Shown here one piece after another: positions 7,450 through 15,418 of a stretch of 16,910 nt of DNA. The translations under genes were made by a program, and so were the position numbers. Source of the stretch: Oceanospirillaceae bacterium (GTDB taxonomy: Bacteria > Pseudomonadota > Gammaproteobacteria > Pseudomonadales > Balneatricaceae). Numbering within the stretch: the first letter of the stretch is position 1; every line of letters starts with the position of its first letter. The notes beneath the pieces are model-generated. The model did not search any database and was not told the origin of the DNA. It saw only the letters and a program-made list of their open reading frames with translations. The stretch is from NCBI GenBank assembly GCA_003497765.1, contig DNNY01000008.1:1-16910 (forward strand), read 5' to 3'.

Positions 7450-7641
7450 CTAATCGTTTAAAGCGGCTAATTCGTCACTAGTCAGATCACGGGCTTCTGT
7501 TTCTAATAATACCGGAATCCCTTCACGCACTGGATAAGCTAATTTACTCACCCGACAAATAAGTTCATTGTTGTCGGCATTATATTCAAGGCCTGCATGG
7601 CTAACAGGGCATGCCAAAACTTCTAATAATTGTTTATCCAT
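7450..7641 (-). CDS. ycaR: Trm112/YcaR family small protein
   Basis: A 63-residue protein of the UPF0434/Trm112 family, normally encoded between lpxK and kdsB. The conserved features are LLEVLACP at 5-12, the single strand region [25 protein letters not shown] and a short acidic tail. The E. coli protein has a CPxC zinc-knuckle-like motif; here the second cysteine is serine (CPVS), so only C11 and C29 remain and a zinc site is unlikely. Its exact function in bacteria is not settled; eukaryotic and archaeal relatives activate methyltransferases. Its ATGGATAA start overlaps the lpxK stop by eight bases, which points to translational coupling. Confidence 0.9.
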   Translation of the reverse strand: MDKQLLEVLACPVSHAGLEYNADNNELICRVSKLAYPVREGIPVLLETEARDLTSDELAALND

Positions 7642-8656
7642 GATGATCTTGTTTTCCAGTTAAATCTAATTTGTCTAAGACCGCTTGCAAAGCCGCCTCG
7701 GGTAATTCAATTGTCTGTTCAGCATAATACCATTGCTGCAGTTGAGAATCTGCCACAGCATGGCATTTAACGGCATCCTTAGCTGTCATAATCAGGGTCA
7801 TACCATAAAAAGGTGCCAAATCCTGTGGGGTAAATTGGTGGTGATCGGCAAAGGCAAATGGTTCAACCCGTATACCTTTAGCGGCCAGATCGGCAAAAAA
7901 ACGTTGGGGGTTACCCACACCAGCCAGGGCTTTTACTGGACTATCATGGTCTGGCCAAGATGCCTCTGCATTGTCATGCAGCTGTCTCAGTTGGGTTAAT
8001 TGTGGGGTAATATAAATAACCGATTTACTGCTGGCAGCAACACCTTTTGGCATAGTGCCTGTTTGGCCACCAACAACCATAACAGCGTCAACACTATTAA
8101 GGCGATGAGGTGTTTCACGCAATGGCCCCATAGGCAGACATTGACCATTACCTAACCCCCTGTGGCCATCAATTAATAACCACTCAATATCACCCTTAAT
8201 AGCCAAGTTTTGCAGGCCATCATCACTAATAATCAGATCCAGATCATATTCATTAGCCAACAGCTTTATTGCCCCTTGGCGATCACTGCCCACAACAACG
8301 GGGACTTGTGTAGTTTGCCAAAGCAAATAAGGCTCATCACCCACACTGACTGGACTATCCTTTGCCATTACTAATTTCGGACCCAGGCCTACCTGCCCTC
8401 CATAGCCACGACTAATAATGGCGCAGCGAACACCACGCTGTGTCAATTGACGCACCAGGGCTTGTACAACGGGTGTCTTGCCAGTACCACCTAAGCTAAT
8501 ATTGCCCACCACAAGTAATGGTATGGGGTTAGGTTTTGGGGGCGCGCTCAAGGCCACTAAAACTTGTCTGAAGGCTCTGTAAATAAGGCTAACTGGCCAT
8601 AACACCCATAACCACCATGCGCCTCGATACCAAGCCTTAATTAAACCTTCAGACAT
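7634..8656 (-). CDS. lpxK: Tetraacyldisaccharide 4'-kinase (lipid A)
   Basis: LpxK phosphorylates the 4' position of disaccharide-1-phosphate to make lipid IVA at the inner-membrane inner face. The 340-residue protein has an N-terminal hydrophobic helix at about 12-36, then the Walker [13 protein letters not shown] at 51-62, SRGYGG at 82-87, VGDEP at 105-109 and the catalytic acid pair SDDGLQ at 144-149. The residue after DDGLQ is N150, where many family members carry histidine. The ATG is supported by AAGGCG five bases upstream. It starts 53 bases after comEC, with a possible own promoter, and overlaps ycaR by eight bases. The Kdo transferase step that follows needs CMP-Kdo, yet kdsB is not at its usual place in this operon. 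Confidence 0.95.
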   Translation of the reverse strand: MSEGLIKAWYRGAWWLWVLWPVSLIYRAFRQVLVALSAPPKPNPIPLLVVGNISLGGTGKTPVVQALVRQLTQRGVRCAIISRGYGGQVGLGPKLVMAKDSPVSVGDEPYLLWQTTQVPVVVGSDRQGAIKLLANEYDLDLIISDDGLQNLAIKGDIEWLLIDGHRGLGNGQCLPMGPLRETPHRLNSVDAVMVVGGQTGTMPKGVAASSKSVIYITPQLTQLRQLHDNAEASWPDHDSPVKALAGVGNPQRFFADLAAKGIRVEPFAFADHHQFTPQDLAPFYGMTLIMTAKDAVKCHAVADSQLQQWYYAEQTIELPEAALQAVLDKLDLTGKQDHHG

Positions 8657-8694
8657 ATTCGCCTTGTACCCTAAAAACCCACTGATAAAAAGGA

Positions 8695-8700
8695 ATTATA
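8695..8700 (-). promoter_or_regulatory. Consensus -10 box, possible internal promoter for lpxK
   Basis: On the minus strand the comEC-lpxK gap contains a perfect TATAAT. A transcript would start near 8688 and leave a leader of about 32 bases with the lpxK ribosome binding site. No recognisable -35 lies 16-18 bases upstream inside the comEC end, so this is only a partial promoter match. Confidence 0.35.
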
Positions 8701-8709
8701 GCCTGCTAG

Positions 8710-11028
8710 CTAATAATATGCATGTCTCACAAGCAGTTCACCCGCAGGTGAAAAAGATAGTCGAATCTGGCCATGTAAAGCGGTGTTATACCAAGTTATA
8801 TCCTGTTGCCAATAACGCGCCAGTACGTCTTGATGAGGGTGGCCAAAACGATTTTGATAACCAGCAGAAATAATCACCATGCGTGGTGCTACGGTATATA
8901 AAAATAAGGAAGACGACGAACTACGGCTACCGTGATGAGGGGCAATAAGAATATCACTCCGTAACTCATGGCCATGTAAAGCCACTAATTTGCGCTCCGC
9001 TATTTTTTCAATATCTCCTGTAAATAGAATGCGTTTCCCCTGTAGTTCAACCTGTAATACACATGAAGCATTATTGCCTGCTAATGTTGCCTGCTGGAGG
9101 CTTAGATGGCGTAAACGTATATCGCCAATGGTTTGCCATGATGTAGTCTGGCAGCGCTTAATATGGGCATTAGCCGGGATATATTGCTCGAGCTCTTTAT
9201 GGCGTTCCCGAGGCAACCACCATTGTCCTACGGTTATATTCTCATAAGGGCTAACAAGGGCAGGTAAGCCGCCACTATGATCGCGATCCCAGTGACCAAT
9301 ATAAACACGATCTAAAGAGGCTACACCCGCTTGATAAAGGGCTGGCAAAACGACTGCTTGGAGTAAATTAAAACTATTACTGGGGCGATCACCTAAATCA
9401 TAGATAAAATTATACTCAGCGGCTTGTAACCATACTGATAAGCCCTGGCCCACATCAAATACCGTGATTTGCTGGGACGCTTTTATGGGTTGCAGAAAAA
9501 TAACACCTAAGAGACCAAGGGCAGCATACCAATAACATCGGCACAGCAAGAACAGTATCCCTAGCACTATCCATAATATCCACACTGCCATTGGCCAATG
9601 CCCAACATTGAGCATGGCATAGGGCCAACTAGCTAACCACTGTAACCACTGCCAAAGTCCATCCATAGCTATTGCCATATAGCACATAACACTTTGATGC
9701 GGCCCCAAACAAAATAATAGCAGGCTGGCCATCAGCAACATAGGTACGATAAACAAACCAAACAAGGGAATCAGCAATAAATTGATTAGAGGACCGACAA
9801 GACTTAAGCCACCAGTGCTAAACCCTATCCCCGGCGCTAAAATAGCGAGTAAAGCGAGCTGGCTTAATATCAACTGCCATACCCACATATACCAAGCCTT
9901 AAACGTATGTCCACGCCATACCAAAGCCAAGTTAGCCACTGCTAGGTAAGAGTACCAAAAGCCTGGGCTATATAGACTATTGGGCTGTAATAATAAGGTC
10001 ACGCTCCAGGCCAACAGTAAACGCTGCCAAATAGTCCATGCTAGCCCCAAGCGATTAACCAACATAACCGCAGACAGCATGATCATGGCTCTTTGTGCTG
10101 GTAGCCCCCAACCACTAAACAGGGCATAGCTCAAAGCAACAGCCCAAGCTATCCAAATAGCTAAAGCATGATTTTGTGGCTGTTTGAATAAGCGTAACAA
10201 GCCACGACTGATGCCCATAAAGAGTCCAGCCACTAAACCAATATGCAAGCCAGATATGACCAATAAGTGTGTAGTCCCAGTGCGATGTAGAACTTGCCAA
10301 TCTTTACTTTCCAGCCCACCAGTATAGCCAGCCGTCAGTGCTGCCCATAAATGCACCCCCATACCCTTATGAGGGATGTCTTCTAAAGCTTGTAAAAAGC
10401 CCTGTTGTCCTCTATTTAGCCAATTGAAACCTGGCTTATGACAAGCATTCCATGTCGTTAACTCATTTTTAATATAGCCACTGGCTAACTGTCCTTGCGA
10501 CTGGGCCCAGCGGACATAATCAAAGCCATCTGGATTTAAATAATTGCGTGGCTTTTTCACTTTCACCATGGCCACCAGCGCACCTTTGGTGCGATTCTTT
10601 AAGGCCTTTATTAAATCAGCATCATAAATACTTAGCTTTAAATAACCTGACCCTAGGCTATGCTGTTGCCATACTTTAGTAACACTTTCACTAGTCAGCT
10701 GTGACATCACTCTGGGTTGATACAGATGCAATTGCAAAGGAAATTGGTTTTTGTGCAGTATTTCATAACAACCAGACACCAATAATGGTTGTTTATGAAG
10801 GTACCATGGTAGTTGTTTTTGGCCATGCTTTAAGGCCATAAGATAAGCGACCAAAGCCATAAGAAATATGCCTAGCAAAAGCATAAGAATTTGTTGGTGA
10901 TTTCTAAGGGAGGCTTTATAAGCTAGAATTAGCAGTAGGCCAGCACAAAGCCCCCACCACTGCCACCATTGCAACTGACTCCATGCCAGTAGCCATAACA
11001 AAAAACATCCACAGATAAAAACCCGCAT
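8710..11028 (-). CDS. comEC: ComEC/Rec2 family DNA uptake channel protein
   Basis: An inner-membrane protein of 772 residues expected to pass single-stranded DNA into the cytoplasm during natural transformation. The order is an N-terminal set of membrane helices, a soluble OB-like domain (about 80-190, with PRNYLNPDGFDYVRW), the multi-helix Competence domain (about 210-510; HLLVISGLHIGLVAG is typical) and a C-terminal metallo-beta-lactamase domain. That domain keeps its metal ligands: H579-W-D-R-D583-H584 and the later H698-H699-G-S. It therefore appears complete and able to be active. The start is the ATG at 11028, with AAGGAG seven bases upstream; an in-frame TTG at 11046 would include that ribosome binding site. 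It is the first gene of the minus-strand run to murB and is divergent from the DUF2062 gene. No pilus or comF gene is in view. Confidence 0.93.
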   Translation of the reverse strand: MRVFICGCFLLWLLAWSQLQWWQWWGLCAGLLLILAYKASLRNHQQILMLLLGIFLMALVAYLMALKHGQKQLPWYLHKQPLLVSGCYEILHKNQFPLQLHLYQPRVMSQLTSESVTKVWQQHSLGSGYLKLSIYDADLIKALKNRTKGALVAMVKVKKPRNYLNPDGFDYVRWAQSQGQLASGYIKNELTTWNACHKPGFNWLNRGQQGFLQALEDIPHKGMGVHLWAALTAGYTGGLESKDWQVLHRTGTTHLLVISGLHIGLVAGLFMGISRGLLRLFKQPQNHALAIWIAWAVALSYALFSGWGLPAQRAMIMLSAVMLVNRLGLAWTIWQRLLLAWSVTLLLQPNSLYSPGFWYSYLAVANLALVWRGHTFKAWYMWVWQLILSQLALLAILAPGIGFSTGGLSLVGPLINLLLIPLFGLFIVPMLLMASLLLFCLGPHQSVMCYMAIAMDGLWQWLQWLASWPYAMLNVGHWPMAVWILWIVLGILFLLCRCYWYAALGLLGVIFLQPIKASQQITVFDVGQGLSVWLQAAEYNFIYDLGDRPSNSFNLLQAVVLPALYQAGVASLDRVYIGHWDRDHSGGLPALVSPYENITVGQWWLPRERHKELEQYIPANAHIKRCQTTSWQTIGDIRLRHLSLQQATLAGNNASCVLQVELQGKRILFTGDIEKIAERKLVALHGHELRSDILIAPHHGSRSSSSSLFLYTVAPRMVIISAGYQNRFGHPHQDVLARYWQQDITWYNTALHGQIRLSFSPAGELLVRHAYY

Positions 11029-11079
11029 CTCGCCACTCCTTGGCAAACTTCAAATCTAACTGGATTACAAAGCATTCAG

Positions 11080-11107
11080 TTTAGTTGCTTTACAAAATAT
11101 TTATACA
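11080..11107 (+). promoter_or_regulatory. Possible sigma-70 promoter for the DUF2062 gene
   Basis: In the 144-base divergent region, TTTAGT at 11080-11085 and TATACA at 11102-11107 are separated by 16 bases. The match is modest and the spacing one short of the optimum. No comparable pair is seen for comEC on the other strand. Confidence 0.25.
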
Positions 11108-11172
11108 CATGTGGCTTGGCTTGCAGCACTGGGCAAGGCATAATAGCCCCTCACTGGCAGTAAGTGGTTTCC

Positions 11173-11691
11173 ATGCCTCGTAAATTTTTTAAAAAAATTA
11201 GCCCTCCTCCACAAAAGCTGGCGCAAAAAAGTGCTTTGAGCTGGCTTAATGGTTTATTACATAAACCGGATATTTGGAGCTATAAACGCATAAACATCGC
11301 TAAAGCATTTGCTATTGGCTTATTTTGTAGCATGTTGCCTATACCCTTTCAGATGGTACTTGCTGCGTATATAGCTTATCTTTGCGCTGCCAACCTGCCT
11401 ATCTCGGTAGCCTTAGTATGGATTAGTAATCCCCTTACCATGCCAGCACTGTATTTATTTCAATATAAGTTAGGTAGTTGGGTCATGGGTGAGGAAGTCC
11501 GAAACCCATTATTTGAGTTATCAATCAGTTGGTTTTATGGCCGCCTAGAAGAAATATGGCAACCATTTTTACTTGGCGCATTGATCTGTGCCATTGTTGG
11601 TTCTATATTGGGCTATGTAGTGGTAAATCGCTTCTGGGTTTGGAAGGTACGTAAAACCTGGCGCATTCGACGGATAGACGAAGATAACTAG
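11173..11691 (+). CDS. DUF2062 family membrane protein
   Basis: A 172-residue protein with a basic, proline-containing N-terminus (K/R-rich to about residue 25), hydrophobic segments at about 45-70, 75-100 and 125-150, and a basic C-terminus. The pattern ALVWISNPLTMPALYLFQY with the preceding CSMLPIPFQM is the signature of DUF2062, whose molecular function is not known. The ATG at 11173 is preferred to an in-frame GTG at 11164; neither has a strong ribosome binding site. The gene sits on the opposite strand between lolD and comEC, a place I recall for this family in Pseudomonas-type genomes. Its stop overlaps the lolD stop by four bases (CTAG), so no terminator separates the convergent genes. 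Confidence 0.88.
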   Translation: MPRKFFKKISPPPQKLAQKSALSWLNGLLHKPDIWSYKRINIAKAFAIGLFCSMLPIPFQMVLAAYIAYLCAANLPISVALVWISNPLTMPALYLFQYKLGSWVMGEEVRNPLFELSISWFYGRLEEIWQPFLLGALICAIVGSILGYVVVNRFWVWKVRKTWRIRRIDEDN

Positions 11692-12374
11692 ACGGATAAG
11701 CTGTGCAGTCCACCGTCTTGCAGTTGCCATTGCTGATCTTGCTGCTGGGCTATGGTGGCATCATGAGTAACAATCACAAAAGCCGTATCAAATTGTTCCT
11801 TTACCAATTGCAATTGACTTAAAACCTGTTGCGCATTGGCCTGATCAAGATTACCTGTAGGCTCGTCCATTAATACACATACTGGCTTATTTACTAGAGC
11901 GCGGGCAATAGCTACACGCTGACGCTCGCCGCCAGATAGTGCAGCTGGCCGATGATTAATACGTTCTTGCAAACCCAGTTCTGTTAATAATTGACTAGCA
12001 GTTTTATTCGCTTCACTAGGCTTTTGCCCAGCCATAATGGCAGGGAAAGCCACATTTTCTAAGGCACTAAACTCGGCTAATAGATGATGGAATTGGAATA
12101 CAAAACCTAAATGTTGGTTGCGCCAATGGGCACTTTGCGCTGCCGACATGCCATGCCATGATCGGCCAGCCACCTCTATTTGGCCACTGTCTGGTTGATC
12201 TAATCCAGCCAATAATTGCAGCAAAGTACTTTTTCCAGAGCCTGAAGCACCAATAATAGCAGCACTGGTGCCGGCTGCTAGTTTAAAGTTTAAATCTTCT
12301 AATACCCGGATAGATCTATCGGCATCGGCAAAGGCTTTGCTGACTGCTTGAGCCTGCAAAATAGTGTTACTCAT
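11688..12374 (-). CDS. lolD: Lipoprotein-releasing ABC transporter ATP-binding protein
   Basis: LolD is the ATPase of the LolCDE machine that extracts outer-membrane lipoproteins from the inner membrane and hands them to LolA. The 228-residue protein has Walker A GASGSGKST at 42-50, the Q-loop glutamine Q94 in FVFQFHHLL, the signature LSGGE at 146-150, Walker B with the catalytic glutamate VCVLMDEP at 165-172 and the H-switch in VIVTHD. The FQFHHLL stretch is the Lol-type motif rather than that of MacB or FtsE. It overlaps the permease gene by eight bases (ATGAGTAA), so the two are translationally coupled. No second permease follows. Confidence 0.94.
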   Translation of the reverse strand: MSNTILQAQAVSKAFADADRSIRVLEDLNFKLAAGTSAAIIGASGSGKSTLLQLLAGLDQPDSGQIEVAGRSWHGMSAAQSAHWRNQHLGFVFQFHHLLAEFSALENVAFPAIMAGQKPSEANKTASQLLTELGLQERINHRPAALSGGERQRVAIARALVNKPVCVLMDEPTGNLDQANAQQVLSQLQLVKEQFDTAFVIVTHDATIAQQQDQQWQLQDGGLHSLSV

Positions 12375-13608
12375 AGCGTAATGCCTCCGCAGGCTCCACC
12401 CGAGACGCTTTCCAAGCTGGGTACAAGGTTGCTAACAAAGTCAGTATTAAGGACCCACCAGCAATCAATACAATATTGTCTAGTTTAACCTGAGATGGGA
12501 AATAGCTAATAAAGTAAACATCCGCACTAAGTACTTTAAAGCCAAATAACTGCTCTAACCAAGCAACTAATTCGGTAATATTAAGCGCTACTAATAAGCC
12601 TAATAAAACCCCCACCAAGATACCAAATAAGCCTATCACCAAACCTTGTACGATAAAGATACCCATAATATCCCTTGGCGTGGCCCCTAGAGTGCGTAAA
12701 ATAGCGATATCAGCCTGTTTATCCACTACTAGCATCACTAGTGTAGAAACAATATTAAATGCCGCTACAGCAACAATAAGGGTTAATAATAAAGCGAGCA
12801 TGCGCCTTTCCATCTGGATAGCTTGGAACAAATTACCATGAGTACGGGTCCAGTCACTGGTCCAATAATCGCCATTTAAAGAATCCGCAACAGCGGTTAC
12901 TACTGCTGGGGCAGTAAATAGATCATCTAGTTGTAAGCGTATACCCTCGGCACCCCCGCCCAAGCGCTTAAGTCGGCTAGCATCCTGCATATGCATAATA
13001 GCTAAGCTAGCATCCAATTCAGCCCCCACTTTAAAGATACCAGTTAAGGTAAAACGTTTTAAGCGTGGAACAATGCCAGCCACGGTTAGGCTAGCCTCAG
13101 GCATAATCAGGGTGACCTTATCACCTACTTTGAGGCCCATATTCCGGGCTAATATATCACCCATAACCAAATTAAAATCACCCGCCTGCAAGCTATCTAA
13201 AGAGCCTGTATGCATATGCTCTGGCAAAATAGAAACTTGTTTTTCTGCGGCAGGTAAAATGCCATGGAACATCACTGGCTGCACTCTACCTTTATAAGTA
13301 AACATACCCTGGCCATGCACAAAGGGCGCTGCCCCTGTCACCTCTGGGTGGTTTGTTACTTGGGCGGCTAGACTTTGCCAATCCATTATCGGGTCAGTTG
13401 TTTGCACCATGGCGTGAGGTACCATACCCAAAATCCTTTGGCGCAATTCACGGTCAAATCCATTCATTACCGACAAGACGATAATCAACACCGCTACCCC
13501 CAATATCAGACCCAACATAGAAATCAGTGAAATAAAGGAAATAAAGTGGTTACGCCGCTTGGCACGGGTGTATCGAAGTCCAATGGTTAGGGCTAATGAC
13601 TGGTACAT
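12367..13608 (-). CDS. lolC: Lipoprotein-releasing ABC transporter permease, LolC/LolE family
   Basis: An inner-membrane permease of 413 residues with the FtsX/MacB topology: one helix at about 25-48, a large periplasmic domain (about 49-265) and three further helices at about 268-292, 315-345 and 376-398. Family hallmarks are the N-terminal RYTRAKRRNHFISFISLIS, the segment VLSVMNGFDRELRQRILG, the coupling region ILRTLGATPRDIMGIFIVQG and the C-terminal YPAWKASRVEPAEALRYE. It pairs with LolD to make the lipoprotein release machine. As it is the only permease gene here, it could be LolC with an unlinked LolE, or the single LolF type; I use the symbol lolC for family membership only. The start lies 38 bases after the sthA stop, behind a hairpin. 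Confidence 0.92.
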   Translation of the reverse strand: MYQSLALTIGLRYTRAKRRNHFISFISLISMLGLILGVAVLIIVLSVMNGFDRELRQRILGMVPHAMVQTTDPIMDWQSLAAQVTNHPEVTGAAPFVHGQGMFTYKGRVQPVMFHGILPAAEKQVSILPEHMHTGSLDSLQAGDFNLVMGDILARNMGLKVGDKVTLIMPEASLTVAGIVPRLKRFTLTGIFKVGAELDASLAIMHMQDASRLKRLGGGAEGIRLQLDDLFTAPAVVTAVADSLNGDYWTSDWTRTHGNLFQAIQMERRMLALLLTLIVAVAAFNIVSTLVMLVVDKQADIAILRTLGATPRDIMGIFIVQGLVIGLFGILVGVLLGLLVALNITELVAWLEQLFGFKVLSADVYFISYFPSQVKLDNIVLIAGGSLILTLLATLYPAWKASRVEPAEALRYE

Positions 13609-13619
13609 AAAGAAACCAC

Positions 13620-13640
13620 AAGCCCGGTATTGCCGAGCTT
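13620..13640 (-). terminator. Hairpin between sthA and lolC, probable weak terminator
   Basis: On the minus strand AAGCTCGG and CCGGGCTT pair over 8 bp with one G-T wobble around a CAATA loop. The following bases GTGGTTTCTTT are only partly T-rich, so termination is likely to be incomplete; the structure ends 11 bases before the lolC start and could also affect its translation. Confidence 0.45.
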
Positions 13641-13645
13641 AATTA

Positions 13646-15073
13646 TTATTTATTTACATAGCGCGCCCGGTTTAATCCAAGCTGCGCTGCCACCCTATAG
13701 GCCTCGGCCATAGTCGGGTAATTGAAGGTATTGTTGACAAAATATTCTATAGTATTGGCACTACCTTCTTGATTCATTATAGCTTGCCCAATATGAATAA
13801 TCTCAGAAGCGCGGTCACCAAAGCAATGAATTCCCAAAATTTCGAAGGTTTCACGATGAAAAAGGATTTTTAACATACCCACTACTTCACCTGAAATTTG
13901 AGCCCTAGCAATATCTTTAAAGAAAGCTTGCCCCACTTCGTAGGGAACTTGCTCTGCCGTCAGTTGTTCTTCTGTGGCACCAATCGAGCTAATTTCAGGA
14001 ATTGTATAAATACCTGTTGGCACATCATCTACATATCGGAAATCTTTACCACCACAGAGATCAGAAGCGGCAGAACGACCTTGGTCAAAAGCCGCAGAAG
14101 CCAAACTAGGCCAACCAATTACATCCCCAGCTGCGGATATATTAGGCACACTGGTATTGTAACGCTTATTTACATCAATTTGACCACGTTTATTGGTTAC
14201 CAAACCAATATTCTTTAGACCTAAATCAGCTGTGTTACCGGTGCGACCATTACACCATAATAAGGCTTCTGCTCTTAACTTATTGCCCGATTTTAAATGT
14301 AAAATAACGGATTGATCGTCACAGACAACTTCCTTATATATTTCATTATGACGAATACGCACACCATTATTACGTAGGTGGTAGCTTAAGGCATCAGAAA
14401 TTTCCACATCAAGAAATTCTAGTAAGTTAGCCCGTGTATCAATTAACTCTACCTTCACCCCGAGGCCAGCAAAAATAGACGCATATTCACAACCAATAAC
14501 ACCTGCCCCATAGATAATCATATTGCGTGGCGTGTGTTGTAAATTGAGAATCGTATCACTGCTATATACCCGCGGATGAGAGAAATCAACATCAGCAGGC
14601 TCATATGGACTGGAGCCAGTGGCAATAACGGCTTGTTCAAAATGTAAGATTTCGTGCTCGGCTTGGTTTTTGGTTTGTACCAACACATTATTTGCGTCAA
14701 TAAATTTAGCAGCACCAAAAAACACATCAACTCTGTTACGGGCATAAAATTGAGTGCGTAACATAGCCTGTTTGGCAATCACCTCGCTGGCGACAGCCAT
14801 GACCTTGGGAAAAGAGAAATTTTTGGGCTCACCTATAACCCGGAACATAGGATTAGTATTAAAGTGAATAATTTGTTTCACTTCGTGTCGTAAGGCTTTA
14901 GAAGGGATAGTGCCTTTATGGGCACAACCACCACCGACTTGCTCACGAGCTTCAACCACAGCGACTTTTTTGCCTATTTTAGCTGCGTTAATTGCAGCGG
15001 CCTCCCCGGCAGGCCCAGAACCTAAAACAACTAAATCATAATTATAGTCAGCCACGATTTTCTCTTTGCTCAT
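13646..15073 (-). CDS. sthA: Soluble pyridine nucleotide transhydrogenase
   Basis: SthA moves reducing equivalents between NADPH and NAD in the cytoplasm, mostly draining excess NADPH. The 475-residue flavoprotein belongs to the dihydrolipoamide dehydrogenase superfamily: FAD site GSGPAG at 18-23, GGGC at 47-50 with [13 protein letters not shown] behind it, the second nucleotide site GAGVIG at 189-194, and [18 protein letters not shown] with [14 protein letters not shown] at the C-terminus. The redox pair CxxxxC of lipoamide dehydrogenase is reduced to a single cysteine (C50), which is the diagnostic state of SthA and excludes Lpd, glutathione and mercuric reductases. It starts 45 bases after nqrM, with its own likely promoter and no Shine-Dalgarno sequence. 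It is followed by a hairpin and lolC. Confidence 0.96.
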   Translation of the reverse strand: MSKEKIVADYNYDLVVLGSGPAGEAAAINAAKIGKKVAVVEAREQVGGGCAHKGTIPSKALRHEVKQIIHFNTNPMFRVIGEPKNFSFPKVMAVASEVIAKQAMLRTQFYARNRVDVFFGAAKFIDANNVLVQTKNQAEHEILHFEQAVIATGSSPYEPADVDFSHPRVYSSDTILNLQHTPRNMIIYGAGVIGCEYASIFAGLGVKVELIDTRANLLEFLDVEISDALSYHLRNNGVRIRHNEIYKEVVCDDQSVILHLKSGNKLRAEALLWCNGRTGNTADLGLKNIGLVTNKRGQIDVNKRYNTSVPNISAAGDVIGWPSLASAAFDQGRSAASDLCGGKDFRYVDDVPTGIYTIPEISSIGATEEQLTAEQVPYEVGQAFFKDIARAQISGEVVGMLKILFHRETFEILGIHCFGDRASEIIHIGQAIMNQEGSANTIEYFVNNTFNYPTMAEAYRVAAQLGLNRARYVNK

Positions 15074-15081
15074 AACTATTT

Positions 15082-15111
15082 TCTATAAGTTCTCAATAAA
15101 TAGCATGTCAA
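15082..15111 (-). promoter_or_regulatory. Sigma-70-like promoter for sthA, predicted leaderless start
   Basis: On the minus strand a perfect TTGACA (15106-15111) is followed after 18 bases by TATAGA (15082-15087). The expected transcription start, near 15075, is about two bases before the sthA ATG at 15073. No ribosome binding site precedes that ATG, which fits a leaderless message. The element lies wholly in the nqrM-sthA gap. Confidence 0.5.
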
Positions 15112-15118
15112 ATCAACA

Positions 15119-15355
15119 CTATTTACTCGCGTCATAACCAAGTGACGCCGCTTTTTGTTCTGCTTTGATAGCCTTTTGTTGTTCTGTCTCACAGACCTCT
15201 GGATCACCTTTGCAAATATCACAGGCAACATCCATACCAAGTGCCGACATACCCCCACAGGAACCTGAAATGGGTTTACGCCCCATCATCACTCCAATCG
15301 CCATGCCAGCAACCAATATTAGTAAAATAATAAACGTTAAAATCATGGTTTCCAT
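15119..15355 (-). CDS. nqrM: Na(+)-NQR maturation factor NqrM (DUF539)
   Basis: NqrM is needed to assemble the sodium-pumping NADH:quinone reductase and is thought to deliver iron to its NqrD/NqrE cysteine site in the membrane. The 78-residue protein has one N-terminal membrane helix (about 4-24) followed by the conserved cysteines C33, C45, C48 and C55 in GSCGGM, ACDIC and EVC, and a charged alanine- and lysine-rich tail. This is the DUF539 pattern. The start is well supported by GAGGAAA 6 bases before the ATG. It lies 63 bases after apbE, completing the usual nqrF-apbE-nqrM order seen in gammaproteobacteria. Confidence 0.95.
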   Translation of the reverse strand: METMILTFIILLILVAGMAIGVMMGRKPISGSCGGMSALGMDVACDICKGDPEVCETEQQKAIKAEQKAASLGYDASK

Positions 15356-15418
15356 ATTATTTCCTCACCAACTGTGGAGACAAACTTAACCCTACTAATG
15401 CTGTATCTGTAGCTTGTT

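Noticed and set aside
8664..8873. Open frame of 69 codons on the plus strand across the lpxK-comEC junction
   Set aside because: It overlaps the comEC C-terminus with its metallo-beta-lactamase end, has no ribosome binding site and resembles no family.
11029..11046. TTG start for comEC, six residues longer
   Set aside because: AAGGAG lies inside this extension, seven bases before the ATG at 11028, which is the better start.
13646..15073. Dihydrolipoamide dehydrogenase or mercuric reductase instead of SthA
   Set aside because: The redox-active CxxxxC pair is absent; GGGC followed by the [10 protein letters not shown] motif is the SthA pattern.
15165..15389. Open frame of 74 codons on the plus strand opposite nqrM
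   Set aside because: NqrM on the minus strand has all four family cysteines and a good ribosome binding site; the opposite frame is its shadow.
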